DNA of 64,000 nt from Tamarix chinensis. Taxonomy: Eukaryota; Streptophyta; Magnoliopsida; Caryophyllales; Tamaricaceae. Positions 11,599-25,200 of the stretch are shown in pieces (position 1 is the first letter of the stretch; every line of letters begins with the position of its first letter). Position numbers and translations under genes: made by a program. Below the pieces are notes generated by a model. That model was not told where the DNA came from and did not search any database. It saw nothing but the letters and a program-made list of their open reading frames with translations. Where the stretch lies: NCBI GenBank assembly GCA_030549775.1, contig CM060176.1:95161815-95225814 (forward strand), read 5' to 3'.

Positions 11599-14500
11599 CT
11601 AGGCAGCAGCAGGCTTCTGTTTCTTGGGCATGCGATACCCGCCAACAACACAAGCGTGGTCTCGTTCAAATGGCTCCAGCGTCACCTGCTCCATGGGCTT
11701 GAACTGTTCTTGTTGCATCTTCTTTACTTCTGCGGCAAACACTGCCTCTGCAGGACTGGTTGAGTCAATACAATTCGCCTGAATAAATGAAAAGAATAAA
11801 GAGGATTAGGAAATATACATAGCTCGTTCAGCATAGTAACTTGTTATAGACAGCAAAATTAATATTAAACATTTGGGCATTGTTTTACAGATTTGGGAAA
11901 GATGGGAGATTAGAATCAGTCTTTATCAAGAATTATACGATATTTCTCACCTTGATTGATATGACAAAGTGGCCACCAGCTTTCAAGAAATATGATGCAT
12001 TCAGTGCTAAAATCCTAGCCTGAAAGATAGATTAGGAATAAAAAAAAAAAAAACTGTCAACACATGATTATATAACACAGAGACTGATCTAAGGATAAGC
12101 GGCAATCATAAATATATTTTTCAAGCCATAACATGCGGATAAGGGTATATCCAGCAGTAAAAATCAATCGATGCAGAAACGCTTTGGAGACTGCATTAAG
12201 CACCTATGAAGTCACCTTCATGAACTAGGTATACAAACACAAGTAGTAAAAATCATGAACTAGTTAAGCAGGAACTATAAGTCACCTATGCAGTAGTGAT
12301 TCAAATCTCAATCAAGATGCAATTGTACCAGTGAAATTGTCGGACTGCCTTCATGTCATCTTTTCTATGAAATACTCTCCGAGCAAGAGCTTAAGTAATG
12401 GCAAACCAGTCCAACCACCATTATAACAGTCACAATTATTAATGGCAAACATGCATGGACAAATGTTACATTTGTTGAGACAATTAACTCCTGCTCATTT
12501 GGATTTGGGGTAACATATGGGAAAAATTACCCGTACTTTATGTGTCTTACAAAGTCTATTAGAAAATTACGTTTTCAAAGAAATAACCATTTTGTCTTTG
12601 TTCAGGCAGAAATTGATATTTTTCTGACAATGTTTGTTGTCATTTTCAAAAACACTATAAAAGACAATAAAATTGAGGGATACCTTTCCCACTTCTATTA
12701 GCCCTTAACAAATGAGCACATACTATAATAAAAAGGAAAAACAAAGCAGGAAATCAGGGAAAACATTAGACCATACAAACAAAAAATACAATAACATTTT
12801 ATAATTGCATCAGAGACCCGGAATTTACATCACCCATGAAGTCTTGAAGGGGAATCCGAGGGAATCATCATATGCATAATATTACAGCAAGAGAGAATAA
12901 TAAGTGAAATTTTTGATTACACAAAAAAATGTTTTAAACAGATAGGACTACAGATTGCATCAGAAACTCGGAGTTTACATCACCCATGAAGTCTTGAAGG
13001 GGAATCCGAGATAATCATCATATGCAGAATATTACAGAAATAATAAATGAATTTTTCATTGGAAATTCTCAGGAACATTCAAATATATCCAAACTCATAT
13101 TGCCACAAAATCTTTCATGTTTGCATCCCCAATAAAGACAGTAAGAGAGTGGTGGAAGACAAAAATCTAAAACACCAGACGCATTGAGGAAAAGCAATGT
13201 AAAATGTTAAACTACTTTGAAACATTTCAAGAGGTAGAAGAACTGCAAAACATCATTGAGTGAATAAATAGTTAGCAATACCTCTCAACAAAAAAAAATA
13301 ACACCTTGCCAAAGGGTAAACCATAAATCCCAAGTGGCTTAACTTCAACACTCTATATTGCACTTAATCTTCAATACATCAAATATTTTAACTTTGATAA
13401 TTTATAAGCTCCCCACCCAAATACCAATTTCATAGATTAAATTGTATCAAAAGACAGAAATACCTCCAAATTGCCATATGAATAAAGCATCTTTGAAGAT
13501 TAGTTAGAGGGAAACTTAGAAATTAACAAAGTCAAAGGGTGAGTTCTAATATATCAAATGTGGAAGTTGGGAAAAAGTAAACGGAAATGCATTGAAGTTG
13601 ACTCGTGTTAATATTCATCTATAAACCAAATGTTTTAACAGAAAACAACCCTGAAATTTTAAAGTAAGAAGGTTACAAGAGCAAGGTTTTGGTTGAAAGA
13701 AAATGTCACCAACTCAAAACCAAAATCATCCCACTAAAACAAGGAGGAACAAGGACTATAAGTAAAAGAAAGAGAAGTAGACCTGATCAGGTTGGGCAAC
13801 ATCAGAAAAGATAACATCAACCATGCTAACCAACATGCGATACTTCCACGGATGTCTAGCATCCTCAATGATTGGAATGACATTAGTTCTCTTCTTAGCC
13901 ATGTTCACCAAATCTCTACCACTCCTATGTGAAAATTCAACAGCATAAACCACACCATCCTGGGAAAACAGGGGAAAGGCTAATGTCAGTCAACCGTTTG
14001 GCCACGCAAGATTAAGCATGCTGAAATTCAACCTCAGTGATTGAACAAACTTACAGGGCCAACAACATCAGAAACATGTGATACAGTTGTTCCTGAAGCA
14101 GCTCCAAGATACAACACCTTTGCACCCGGTTGAATATAAATGTGATCAACACCACCAAGAATTGCAGCTGCCAGCTTAGAACGGAAAGGATTCCAGACCC
14201 TGTATTCTACCTTAGTTCCATCTTCATTCTGGAATAACAAAAGCAAATCTCAATAAAAATGGACGACAACAGAGGCTGGACAGATATAGCACTAGTTATA
14301 CATACGCCCAAACAGTGCACACAATGTGTCTATATCTCTAAAAACGTACGCCGTTAAAGCGCCCGCAACACGTTTCAGTCTCTCTCTCTCTTTTCAAGCA
14401 GGTAAGCATGTACGCGAAAGATACAAGCAAATCTTAACACAAAACTAATAACCAAGCATGCTAACTAAATGCAAAACGTAAGCTTCGATTACCAAACATA

Positions 14501-15284
14501 TGTACTTTAAAGTTCAACGATGCATCTAGCAAAAGTCAAATAGAGGGATGTCCTTTTTTATAAAACAATAATGAAAAGGAAATAACAGTCAAGCCCATTG
14601 ACAACTTAATAAATCGATTAGCACAATCATAAATTCACCTGAACAGAAATTCTCTTCTCGTTGTAAACCGACTCTCCAGGCACCATATTCTTAGTAACAA
14701 GAGCATCTTCTTTACCCTTAGCAATGAAAACGCCTCCATGTCTATGAGGCTCAACAACAACCTTACTACCACCCTTCATGCCTCCACCACGTCCACCACC
14801 TCGACCTCTACCGCCACCACGACCGCCACCAAATCCACCACGACCGCCACCACGTCCACCAACTTTCATTGGAGTACCTCGAGGACCAAATCCTCTTCCT
14901 CCACCTCTTCCTCCTCTACCACCATCTCGTCCTCCTCTGCCTCCACCACGACCTCCTGCAACAGAGAAAATCGTAAATTCAATATCTGTGTTAGCTGAAA
15001 ATGCTGGTTTAAATATACATTCATTGACAATCGAGTTAAAGAATCATAGATGTCCATTCACATATATTGATGCATGTATCAGTCTTCTGAAGCTTAAAAA
15101 AGCAAACTGGGGGGGTGAAATCAATTAACCTAATAGAAATACAAGTTCGAGCGAACAAATGGTTGTTGCTTGGTTTCAAAATCCAAAAGAAGTGGCTAAT
15201 AGAATCAGACTTCCAAAACGTCGAGACCATTAACAGAAACTTAGAAGAAAAAAGCCGTAGCGTACCTCGCCCCATTGGCTTCAT
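11599..15284 (-). CDS. FIB: Fibrillarin, box C/D snoRNP 2'-O-methyltransferase
   Basis: Six coding exons (minus): 15284-15266, 14955-14639, 14228-14055, 13959-13783, 12019-11951, 11778-11599. They total 936 nt, 311 codons plus TAG. All five introns are GT-AG and every junction keeps frame. Residues 5-67 form a Gly/Arg-rich (GAR) domain. Then come [18 protein letters not shown], the SAM-binding motif [11 protein letters not shown] (150-160) and FSDVAQPDQ (221-229), ending with [18 protein letters not shown]. The family's catalytic K-D-K-H tetrad maps to K130, D223, K252 and H293, all present. Fibrillarin is the nucleolar enzyme that 2'-O-methylates rRNA at sites chosen by box C/D guide RNAs; it is also reported to methylate histone H2A glutamine. 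Length is normal for a plant fibrillarin. The start at 15284 is chosen because it begins the short first exon MKPMGRG. Minor departures from the usual sequence are W in RHPWKYRML and S in LVSMVD. The gene looks functional. Confidence 0.97.
12805..12876 (-). ncRNA. Box C/D snoRNA, copy 2 (intron 4 of fibrillarin)
   Basis: This is a tandem copy of the snoRNA 150 bp upstream in the transcript. Box C is ATGATGA (12871-12865), box D is CTGA (12813-12810), terminal TGCA/TGCA are 12876-12873 and 12809-12806, and C'-like TGATGT is at 12833-12828. The guide next to box D (AAATTCCGGGTCT) differs from copy 1 (AAACTCCGAGTTT), so the two copies may have different D-box targets or one may be decaying. The guide between C and C' is the same. 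rRNA targets were not identified. Confidence 0.75.
12955..13026 (-). ncRNA. Box C/D snoRNA, copy 1 (intron 4 of fibrillarin)
   Basis: On the minus strand, box C ATGATGA (13021-13015) and box D CTGA (12963-12960) are flanked by TGCA (13026-13023) and TGCA (12959-12956), which pair as the short terminal stem. An internal C'-like TGATGT lies about two thirds of the way along. The part between box C and C' is identical to copy 2 for about 32 nt (CTCGGATTCCCCTTCAAG and onward), which suggests a constrained D' guide. The roughly 72-nt length is typical. It lies in the host gene's orientation, so it would be released from the spliced intron. Arabidopsis fibrillarin genes are reported to host a C/D snoRNA (U60f) in an intron. 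Whether this is the same family I cannot tell. Confidence 0.75.
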
Positions 15285-15359
15285 TTCCGAATCGAATGCA
15301 AAAGACGAAGGGGGAAAGCACTCTAGTCTTCACTTCTGTCGGCAAGTAAGACTATAAGC

Positions 15360-15500
15360 GTCGTGTTAGGGTTTTGGGTATTATAAAGAGGACGACGATT
15401 AGGGTTTATAGGGTTTAGGTTGGCTACTCGCAGCCGAAGGACTGCAGTGTGCCGATTTTGGAAATGGTTATTAATTTATCTTCGGCCCATTCATCTTGAA
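15360..15500 (-). promoter_or_regulatory. Fibrillarin promoter: telo boxes, TATA-like box and site II element
   Basis: On the minus strand, upstream of the ATG, there are two AAACCCTAA telo boxes (15374-15366 and 15407-15399), a third AAACCCTA (about 15416-15409), a TATAAA between them (15410-15405) and a site II motif TGGGCC (15489-15484). Telo box plus site II is the combination reported for plant ribosomal-protein and nucleolar genes, and links expression to growth and proliferation. If TATAAA is used, transcription would begin near 15375 with a 5' UTR of about 90 nt. Confidence 0.7.
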
Positions 15501-18190
15501 CCTTAAAGCAATAGGCCTCTTTTGCGGTCGATAGTACAGAACTCGATAATGAACGCCCGGCTATTAAAATTAGAACATAGACAATGGGAGGACGGCAATG
15601 GATTTTCATATTGGATTCGGGTCCATATCATTTTTAACATGTTTAGATTTAAGATTTTTAGATATGATAATTTTAGGTTCATATCTATGTAAACAAGTAT
15701 GAATCTAAGTTATGAATATTTAAATGAAATCTAGATTTAGGTTCATTAATTTTAAATCTAAATTCAATCCAACAAATTTGTTTAGTATGTACATATATAC
15801 AAGCAAACGTATATACATGCACACTAATTGTATGTCTATTGCCATTTTTGTGATGTTGTATGGCTTCTTAGTTAATTTTTTTTTATTTCAGTGTACTTAC
15901 TTCAAATATTATCTGTAAGGCATTTTATTCCAAAAGTATTATAATATTATTTTTAAAATAAAAGCAATTGTTTTAAAATATTTATCTTGTTATTAGAGTA
16001 TTTTTTAACAACATATATATATATATATATATATATTAATATTATAAATGTATTAATATTTACATAAATTACTTATTTTGTAAAAAATAATCATACCCAT
16101 TTTAAAACTCATTTACCAACTAGACTCAATAAATCTACTTCGTAATTTTTAAGACTACGTAGAATTTGGTCTAGGTATCATAAATAAATCTAGCTTTGAT
16201 TGTAATCAAGCCTTCATCTACATCGTAACTTAACTTATTGTCATCCCTACACAAACCAGCCTATTTTTTAACCAAATATCAAGATTTGACATTCAATAAT
16301 TGTGTGGATTAAACTAACCAATTTAACTAATTTTGAATTTATAGGATCTTCGATGTTATATTGAAATGATGGTTTTAAAATTATTCATAAATTATATCTA
16401 TTTATGAAATTAATATCTACTATTATTATTATAATCATAAATATATTGATCATAAGTTTAGAAAATAAGTATTTTCAATATTAAATTTTATTAAATTAAT
16501 AAAAATGTCATTGATTGTGATTATTAGTTATTATTAATATTTATATTAATTATTATTCATATAATTTATTGATAATAATTATTATTATTATGTTTATTGC
16601 ATTCACGAAGTTATTATTATCATTATTATCAAATAGTAATATTATTATTAATTATCATGAATTTTCCTTATTATTAAATTAATATTAACATTGTTCGTCA
16701 TTTTTGTATTATTTATTATGAGTATCATTACTATTTTCAACTAATATCATTAATAATTTTTAAATATTATTATTAAATTAATATCAATTTTATTAACTAT
16801 TATCATTAAAAATGATTATTATTAATATTAAAATAGTTATCTTGTTTTATCGACCTTTTTAATGACTAATAATAATATTGGTATTAGTTATTATTATTCT
16901 TATTAATAATAATCAGATAATATTAAAATTATTAATATTATGAAATTCATATTAATATTAATATTTATCATTATAATTTATTATTTATATTTTTAAATTA
17001 AGTAATATTATGATTTCTATTAATTATTAATATAATTATGATTCTTATTTATAGTATTAAATTAATTTTAATATTACTTATATCTTCAAATTAATTGACA
17101 TATCATTAAATGCATTATTATTAATAATATTTATTAATTATTATGGTATATATTTGATTAAAGTTATTAATTATTAGTATTTTATATAGATATTTTCTTA
17201 ACTAAGACTATCAAATCCGTAAGCACCATCCTAGAGAATAAGGATCAACCCCAAAATGTTCCTAAGTCATTCCTAAATGTGCATCAATCGGTGTTATTTG
17301 TTCTTACCAACCTTAAGATGCTAGCCTATAAAACTCCCTCTCAAGGCTAATTCTCTATATAACACTCAAATAATTTCCTTGTCCTCTGCTACACAATATT
17401 TTTCACTTCCCCTCTGCCTTTATTTAACTCCTAAACATATTGGGTCTTATAGTCATTTCGGGACATGAGAAATAATAATATTATTGTCTAAATTTTATCT
17501 CTCCTCTCTCCTCCTTAATTTACACTTGGCATTTTTTAGTACGGATTCCTACATTAATCCTCGGCACTAAATATGTTTAACAAAATATGTCATTTATGAA
17601 AATCTCTTACAAAAATTTATGTCTCCTACTCACCGATTTGATCCAAACACTAGTAACCTTCCTAAGAAATAACATTTAGTCATTACTCCACTTCACACTA
17701 CTAATGCTGAGCTTTGTGCCTCTATTTAAAAAATGATATCGAACATGTTAGCCCCACTTACTCACCCCTTTAATAGTAACCTCACCTCATAGACCAACAT
17801 CAACTTATGTTACCTCAACAACTTATTTCTCAAGAAACCTTGGATGGGGCTCTTGACCTTCCAAAAAGATAACCAAGAATACAACTCCACAATGCAATCT
17901 CTATGGAAGATGCTAGAGGCAAAATAAGTAGGAGCAATAGACTACAAGGGTCTCTCAGCCCTTCAAGACAGAGTGGACAAGAAAAGTGTAAAAGACCAAT
18001 TCATGGAGCCAATAGACATTAGGAAATAAACTAATGCAAAAACTTAAGACAAGAAGGCTAACAAACTAGGAGCAACAAAGAATATTCTATTAATAGGTTG
18101 ATAGACAAAAGGGATCAAGAGGCATTTCAAGCCATGAAAGCATAAGGATAATACTAGTTTTACTTGGAAGACACCTTTTACAAAGGATAT
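15501..18190. other. Very AT-rich spacer, no gene seen
   Basis: From about 16,370 to 17,170 the sequence is almost only A and T, with irregular TTATTA and AATATTA motifs, like decayed microsatellite DNA. From 17,200 on, the base composition resembles the leader of the gypsy remnant beginning at 18.2 kb. Confidence 0.5.
16012..16037. repeat. (AT)n microsatellite
   Basis: Uninterrupted AT dinucleotides, about 13 units. Confidence 0.9.
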
Positions 18191-18199
18191 CTCTGAGAC

Positions 18200-19217
18200 T
18201 CAGGCATAAAAAATACAAATTTTAACTTTTGAATTATTTCATGGCTCTATTGATTCAGAAGACCATTTGAATATCTTCAACAAATACATGTTTTTAATGG
18301 AGGCTCAAGAGAAAACATTAAGTAAAACATTTTCAAGCACATCAAAATGAGCAACCTTGAGATGGTTTGGAAAGTTAAAAGCTAAATCAATAGACTTGTT
18401 CTCACAAGTTGCAATGGCTTTTGTTGAACAACTTGATGCATGAAGACAACCCAAAAAGGAGCATTCTTCATTAGTGGGGTTTTCTTAAGGATTGTTAGAG
18501 TTGGTTTAGTTATTTTTTAATAGTTTTGACAAAGAAGTCAGACATATTGATAAATTAAATGATAACTTTACTAGATCATCTACTGATGTTATCATTGAGG
18601 AATATTATAGGTAATTAGATTTGTAGGACATTTGCTTGATAAATAAGGCTTCACCTCTAGTTGGATTTATCAGTAATATTATAAGATCGAGGGGAATGGT
18701 ATATCTTACTTTCATGATTGATTAATCAATCACTTTGAGAAGCATCAAAATAGATTTCGTAGTTGTTGCTTGCCCTCGGCATATAATGTGATATTAGGAT
18801 GGCCATTCCTCAACAAACTTCAGACACTCATCTTTATGGTTGGGTTCTTAATGAGATTTTCGATTAGTAGAGGATGGGTAGAAGTCAAGGGTGATAGAAG
18901 AGTGGCACAAGTGCTATGCGATAAAAGTAAAAGGAGCCCTAGGACATTCCAATGTTAATAAGGTATAAGAGAATTTAGTCCTAGAGGATCTAAATACATC
19001 TACGGAGGGCATTTAGGCCACTAATGAAATGAAAAAAATAGTTGGGACATTCGGAGCACACTATAATAATAGGTAAGGATATCGGTGAGGCTAACATAGA
19101 TGAGTTGATAAAATTTCTTACAAGAAAACAAAGATGTGTTTGCTTAGACCATATCGGATCTAGAAGGAATCCTTTTCTAAAATAATCGAACACCACTTAG
19201 ATGTAGTAGAAGGATAT
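18200..19217 (+). pseudogene. Ty3/gypsy (Tat/Athila group) gag-protease remnant, 5' half of a split element
   Basis: Translation with frameshifts gives a Retrotrans_gag-like block (ELFHGSIDSEDHLNIFNKYM, then ATLRWFGKLKAKSIDLFSQV, 18.21-18.45 kb) with an internal stop. The C-terminal part of an aspartic protease follows: PSAYNVILGWPFLNKLQTL (18.77-18.83 kb), matching the family's SAYNxILGRPxLNKL, and then VEVKGDRRVAQ. Just before 19,217, IEHHLDV corresponds to the short stretch before the RT domain (xEHxLNVxP). The frame then stops at the TATAACACCCC end of an inserted LTR-like unit (LTR4). The missing pol part reappears on the same strand at 35.5 kb. It is not functional. Confidence 0.75.
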
Positions 19218-22200
19218 TATAACACCCCTATTTTTAGGACGTAAAAATTTCATATAAAGAGTTAGTTACGAGGGCTAAAACTGTAAAAACATAGGGTATT
19301 ATTGCCACACTTAATACACATTTGGTTTCCTCTACCATTATCAACCCAAGTGTCAAATCTAAAAAAGTTACTCAAATTAATAACACAATTGTAATAACCA
19401 ACATAGAGATTACAAAGTCGATTAACATCATTATGAAAGTACAAACGATCAGAGGTTACAAAATTCAAAAGAAAATAAATACAAGAGGATGTAAGAGTTT
19501 AAGATATGTGGATAAAAATATATCGAATATGATACTAGATATTCCTAACTCTCAACCCATAATACTATCCTTCAACTGATACCAAAAGCTAACCTACAAA
19601 GTCATCATTACCCATTGAATAAGTAATCTCCCATGAAATGGAACCCATCAATACAACAGTATTGAGTAACCCACTATAAAAAACTAACATAAAAGGCTCG
19701 CATATGATATATAAAAGGAATCACAACAATACATGGTATAAAATATTGGAATATGCATGCGATGAAAAAAACAAGATAACCCTGACAAATATAATGACTA
19801 TCACCAAGGGCACATATTGCTCTTGCCAATTGATTTAGAACATAATAAAGCTTACCAAACAACTATCTAAGGGATGCTCTCTTAAGTAATGATTAGAAAT
19901 AATATCATCCCAATAAACATAACATTCATAATATATCACATATCTCACATCAGTACTAATAAATTTTATAGCACCACAAGTAGGCACAATGGCTACTATT
20001 GAACTAATATAATAATCGATTAAATAAACAATAATTAGTTCTATTTTTAATTTGCTTGAGGGGTGATTATATCAACCTATATATACTAAGGTACCTCAAT
20101 CATACCATCACACAAAGACGACATGGTATCCTACCAACTAACAATTCAATGACACTAAGGTACCTTTGTCATACTAGTACATGAAGAAAGCGCAGTACCC
20201 TACTAATAAGGATACCTAATTCATAAGTATACATAGTCTCTAAGAAATTTACAGATTTAATAGAGTAAAATATAAGGCATGGCTGGGGTACTAAGTGTAA
20301 TACCCCATTTCCAAAAATCTTAATTATAACCTATAATTATGTGTACTGGTTATAATAATTATTTTAGGATAAATTGCTAATAAATATATTTGATAATATG
20401 TGTAATATTATTATGAATTATTAGTTATAAAGTTTAATTAGGTTAAAATATACTAACGGGTGTTTTTTAATTTTTAAACCTAAGTTAGGTCGTAATCGGT
20501 ATTCATTTCATCAAATAAACCTAACCTAGTAATTAAATTCTACTAGACATTTTACCCTAGATCTTTAACTATATTTTTACTCTCACCTACCCTTGACCTA
20601 TGCTAGATTTTCCCCTAACCATCACCCTACCCTTTTTACCCCTGCACGTTACCCACGAACCTCTCTACCATACCTCCCTTCTCCCCCTTGTTTTTCTCTT
20701 CTATTTTTGCTCCTCGTTTTATTGCACACAACCTCAACTTATACATTTCTTATACCCTCATGTGTTGAGCTAAACACCTCAACCATTCTACAAAACCATG
20801 CCTCTTTTGAGCTCCTTTGTGCACCAAACTCTCTCTTTCTCCCCATTAATGCTCCTTTCCTTTCACCATTTTTATTTGATACAACACCAACCTCCACCGA
20901 CCTCCCTACCTTTCCATTGGCCACCTACACCGAAGCCCTATACCCCACACCAACCATCCATGTCATAGCTCCCCCATCAACCATGCATAACCCTCCCCAC
21001 AACCTTCCCTTCATCGTGCATGTTCTCCCTTTTCATTTGCCTTTGGCTCTCCCCACCAAAACAACCACACCACCACCGTCCATTGTTATCGTTCCCCCCT
21101 TACACCTTTAGAAATTCCTACCATAGCCACCCCAACCTGCACCTCAACCCACTGAATCCTACCCCTTTATTTTTGGCCATTTTGGTCAAAGCTCCCCCTT
21201 TTAAGTCCACCCATTCCTACCGAAACACCCCTCTCTTCTTCAACCCTTGTTGCAATTCTTCTTCTCCATTTGTTACACCTTAACCTTCCATTTCTCCCCT
21301 CCCTACACCAGCATATTTTTTTTTGTGGCAACCTCTCCAATAATGGCACATAGCACCTTTGTTCTTCCCTCCTTCTCGGCCACACCCCTAAAAGCTTCCC
21401 TTTCTTGATTGCTCGACTTTCTTTGGCTCTCCTCTTGCTTAATCCACCGATTAGTAGCCCTAAATTATTTTAGTAATTGTGAATCATTATTGTGTAATAT
21501 TATATACTAATATATATATGTGTGTTTGGATGTTAAATTCTTAAGTATTCATTGGGATCTTTAGAGAAGACCTTTATTGTATAAGCATGGGTTAGGTAAA
21601 TCCAATCACTCATAAGACGGTAGAAAATTATGTGTGATCATGCTAGGAATTTTAGACCCAGAATCATGCTAGGATTTATGCCTTTCAAGTAGCATGCATG
21701 AAGAAATGACAATATGATGAAAGGATGATATGCATGATTAACGATAATTAAGTTGTATGTATGGTAATATGCCAAATGTTTTACGTATGCATGTCTAATA
21801 TTTTCTTAAGAATTATATTATTATCATGTTATGATTCAAATCCCATGGTATATGAATCATGGAAGTAGGGTTAAGATAGTTCACATGGACATGTATGCAC
21901 CTAATTAGTGTTACCTTATGATAAATTCTATTTCACATGGCCTAGGGTTAGAGGTATGATCCTATATGTACCATGATGATAATATTCCTAGTTAAATGAT
22001 GTTTTGTGCTTTAAATGTGTACATGTATGCTACAATGAAAGATGTGGTATGTAATAGCCGCATAATTAGGGTTTTCGTGGGTGCAACCCACTAATGCACG
22101 AAAAGTGAAAAATATATTTAATCACCGAAATGTAAAGATTACCTACATGCTAAAATAATTTAAAATATTTCTGTGTTGCCTGCTGACACATCTCTCATAA

Positions 22201-25200
22201 TGGAAATGCTTGATACAAAAAATGAATAAAATGTGGAAACTAGGGTTTTGAAGGGTATTTTGATACTTTTAACCTAATGTATCATTTATAAATAAATGAA
22301 TACTAGGATGGTCTTAGCCTTTTGATACGCTGGCCTTAGCTTTAACTTAGCTTGACATAGACCTATGACCTTAGGGTTTATCTAAATAATTAGAAATAAA
22401 GGAAAATTTGGTTAAGTATGAAAAATACAAATTTCTATATTGTATGTGACTTATGTGATCACCTCATAAGATATTAATACTTAAGGTGAAAGACCTTGAG
22501 TTGAGAATGGTTGCTCTCTAAGGGTCACTATCTTAGAGGCAAGGTGTTAGCCCTCATTTTTATTCATTGGTATGCCGTTGTGCCCTAGTTTTTAAGGCCC
22601 TACTCTACTCTATATGTCACCCATGGTCTTTATAGGGGGTATTGATACTTAAGGACTAGGTGACTAAGGTTGAGAGGATACTGTGTTGCTTTAGGGAGTC
22701 GATATGACAAGTGAAATCCTTATGGAGTGATTCCATTTTTAGAATTGGCCTTTGGTTCTAAGAGTTAGAGAAAAATGGAGTCGTACCTTTTAGTACTGAT
22801 TTTTGTTACAAGCGGGTTTTCTTTGGACTCTTATATCCTTTGTTGTAGTTTGGTTATACTATTTATAACACCCCTAAAAAGCACCATTGTAATTTTTTGT
22901 TTTAAACGTAAAAATATACACCATATGAGGGGGTGTTACTGCCGTAATTGTTATAGGTTTAGCCCAAGGCCATCCTTGTACCAACTACAAGGTATAGTAG
23001 AAACAGATGCAACCATGATAAACATAGCAAGGAAAGCATTCCGTGACATAATAAGAGTTAAATGTTTGTTATCAAGAAAATACCAAAATATAGAACATTC
23101 TTCAATTGGAATAAAACATCAAACTAGAAAGCTAAAATGGTAAACATCCAAATGTCACTCTCTCCAATCCCCAACCCTAGGTTACTATAGCATCACTCTA
23201 TTCTGATCATGTTATTGTAAGCAACAAAGTCATCTAGGGCATCCTCAGTCACCTACACAAACTCAGAAGGGGACACTACTCGTGGGAATTAGCAGCACAC
23301 ATAAAATGAGTGATCAATACGTTATGTACCGAGTAAGGTAACAATACATTCAAACAAGAATAAAGCAGTTCATGACATCACAATAAGAAAAAAAATGTGC
23401 ATAAACAGATCATAATAATTCATTCATTATTATTATTTGGAATTAGGATAATAGTGTCATAAATGGTCGACTCATGAATTATGTCCCCGTGGACCAGAGA
23501 CCCCATTATTCTCATTGGTGGATTAGTAAATAAGATACAACCCTAAAGTAGCATGCTCTTGGCCACTATTCTCACCAATAGATCAGTAAATAAGGTACAA
23601 CCCTAGGACAGTATGCTCATGGGCACTATTCTCACCGATGGATTGGTAAATAAGATACAATTGGCCCCAGCCCATGTGGTATTCAGCTGTAAATGATTAG
23701 TGTCTTCCCATAGGTTATCATTATCCAAGGGTTTTATTACTTGAGATCGGGACCCCACTATTCTCACCGATGGATCGGTAAATAAGGTATAACCGACCCC
23801 GACCCAAGTGATCTTCCACTTTAAGTAGTTAATGTCTTCCTAAAGTTATTATCATCCTATGGTTTTAATTTCTTGAGTCTGGGACCCTCACTACTCTCAC
23901 CAGTGGTTCAGTAAACAAGGTATAACCTCAGGGCAACATGCACCTGGCCACTATTCTCACCGGTAGATTGGTAAATAAGGTACAATTAGCTCAACTCAAG
24001 TGATATTCCACTTTAAATGATTAGTATCATATTCATGTTTTATTCATTTAGATACCACACACACAGCCATGCACTACTCAATAACAACTCTTACCCTAGT
24101 ACCACCTCAGGCCAACCTTAAACCCTTAGAAACCCTAATTTCCTATGTCCAGTATATCCTCACCCCTTAATGATCCTTTGAGACCCCAATTTGTCCAACA
24201 ACCCAAACATTTCATTAGAAACCCTTTTATTCATGAGTTATAACCCATTTCACCTGTTCCTCACATATGATAACAATTGGCCCCTAGGGTTACTCCTCAA
24301 AACCCTAGTTTGGCCTAAATGGGCCTAACCCCTTCTCTACTACTTATTTAGCCCTAAAATCCCACAAACAAATGTATGTTACCATGATTATCCATCCCCT
24401 AAAGTTTTGTATCCTAACTCCTTCAATTCACATATGTGAAAAGAACCTCGCCAAAGGACTCCTCCTAAAACCCTAATTTCCCTTTATTAGTTGCATCCAC
24501 TCCTACTTATCCCACCTAACCATCAAAATTAACACACAATCCCCACAAATCATATTCAACATCATAGTTTAGAGGTAAAACTCAACTCCCCCATTTCCTA
24601 CATATGATAATGACCTACCTCTAGGGTTTTGTACTGCTAAAACCCTAGTTCCACCCATTTAGTATGCTCCTCGCATAGGCTGGATAAGTACTCAATGACT
24701 GCTCAATGTGTTGCCAAACTACCCAACAATAACATTAGTTTCCCCCATACCATTGTCAAAAGTCATGCCTCACTTAGTCACCTCTAGACACAGATAATTT
24801 TAGGTTTGCATGGTTAACCCTCCCCATGCAATATCTACCCTAATCCACTCTTATAATTACCATGAATATTATTTAACATATTTCAAAGGATATTTAACTA
24901 AAATTTTCCCTAGGGTTTCCACATATGCCATTTTCACAATATTAACCAAAATTCCCTTAGGTTTCCAAAACCCTACCTAAGCTTCATAGTTTAAAATACA
25001 ATAACTTCTCAACAATCCCCAAAACATGCAGTACCACGTAATAGAATTTTACATCAACATATGAACCAACATAGCCATGTCCACACATATTCTTATCTTA
25101 TATCCTTGCAAGCTAAGTTGCACAAGCAACCCTAGAACATGTAACATTTCATGCAAGTATTCACTTAACACATAATAAGATCACATAAACATAAGACCTT

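Noticed and set aside
11779..11950. Search for a C/D snoRNA in intron 5 of fibrillarin
   Set aside because: It has CTGA motifs but no acceptable box C or terminal stem; the snoRNA candidates are in intron 4.
14738..15128. Plus-strand frames of 86 and 116 codons, Pro/Thr/Ser-rich
   Set aside because: They are antisense to the GAR domain of fibrillarin exon 2 and the intron beside it; the minus-strand exon is clearly real.
22775..23143. 122-codon frame
   Set aside because: It spans the LTR3/LTR2 junction at 22,864, so it is a chance fusion of two repeat pieces.
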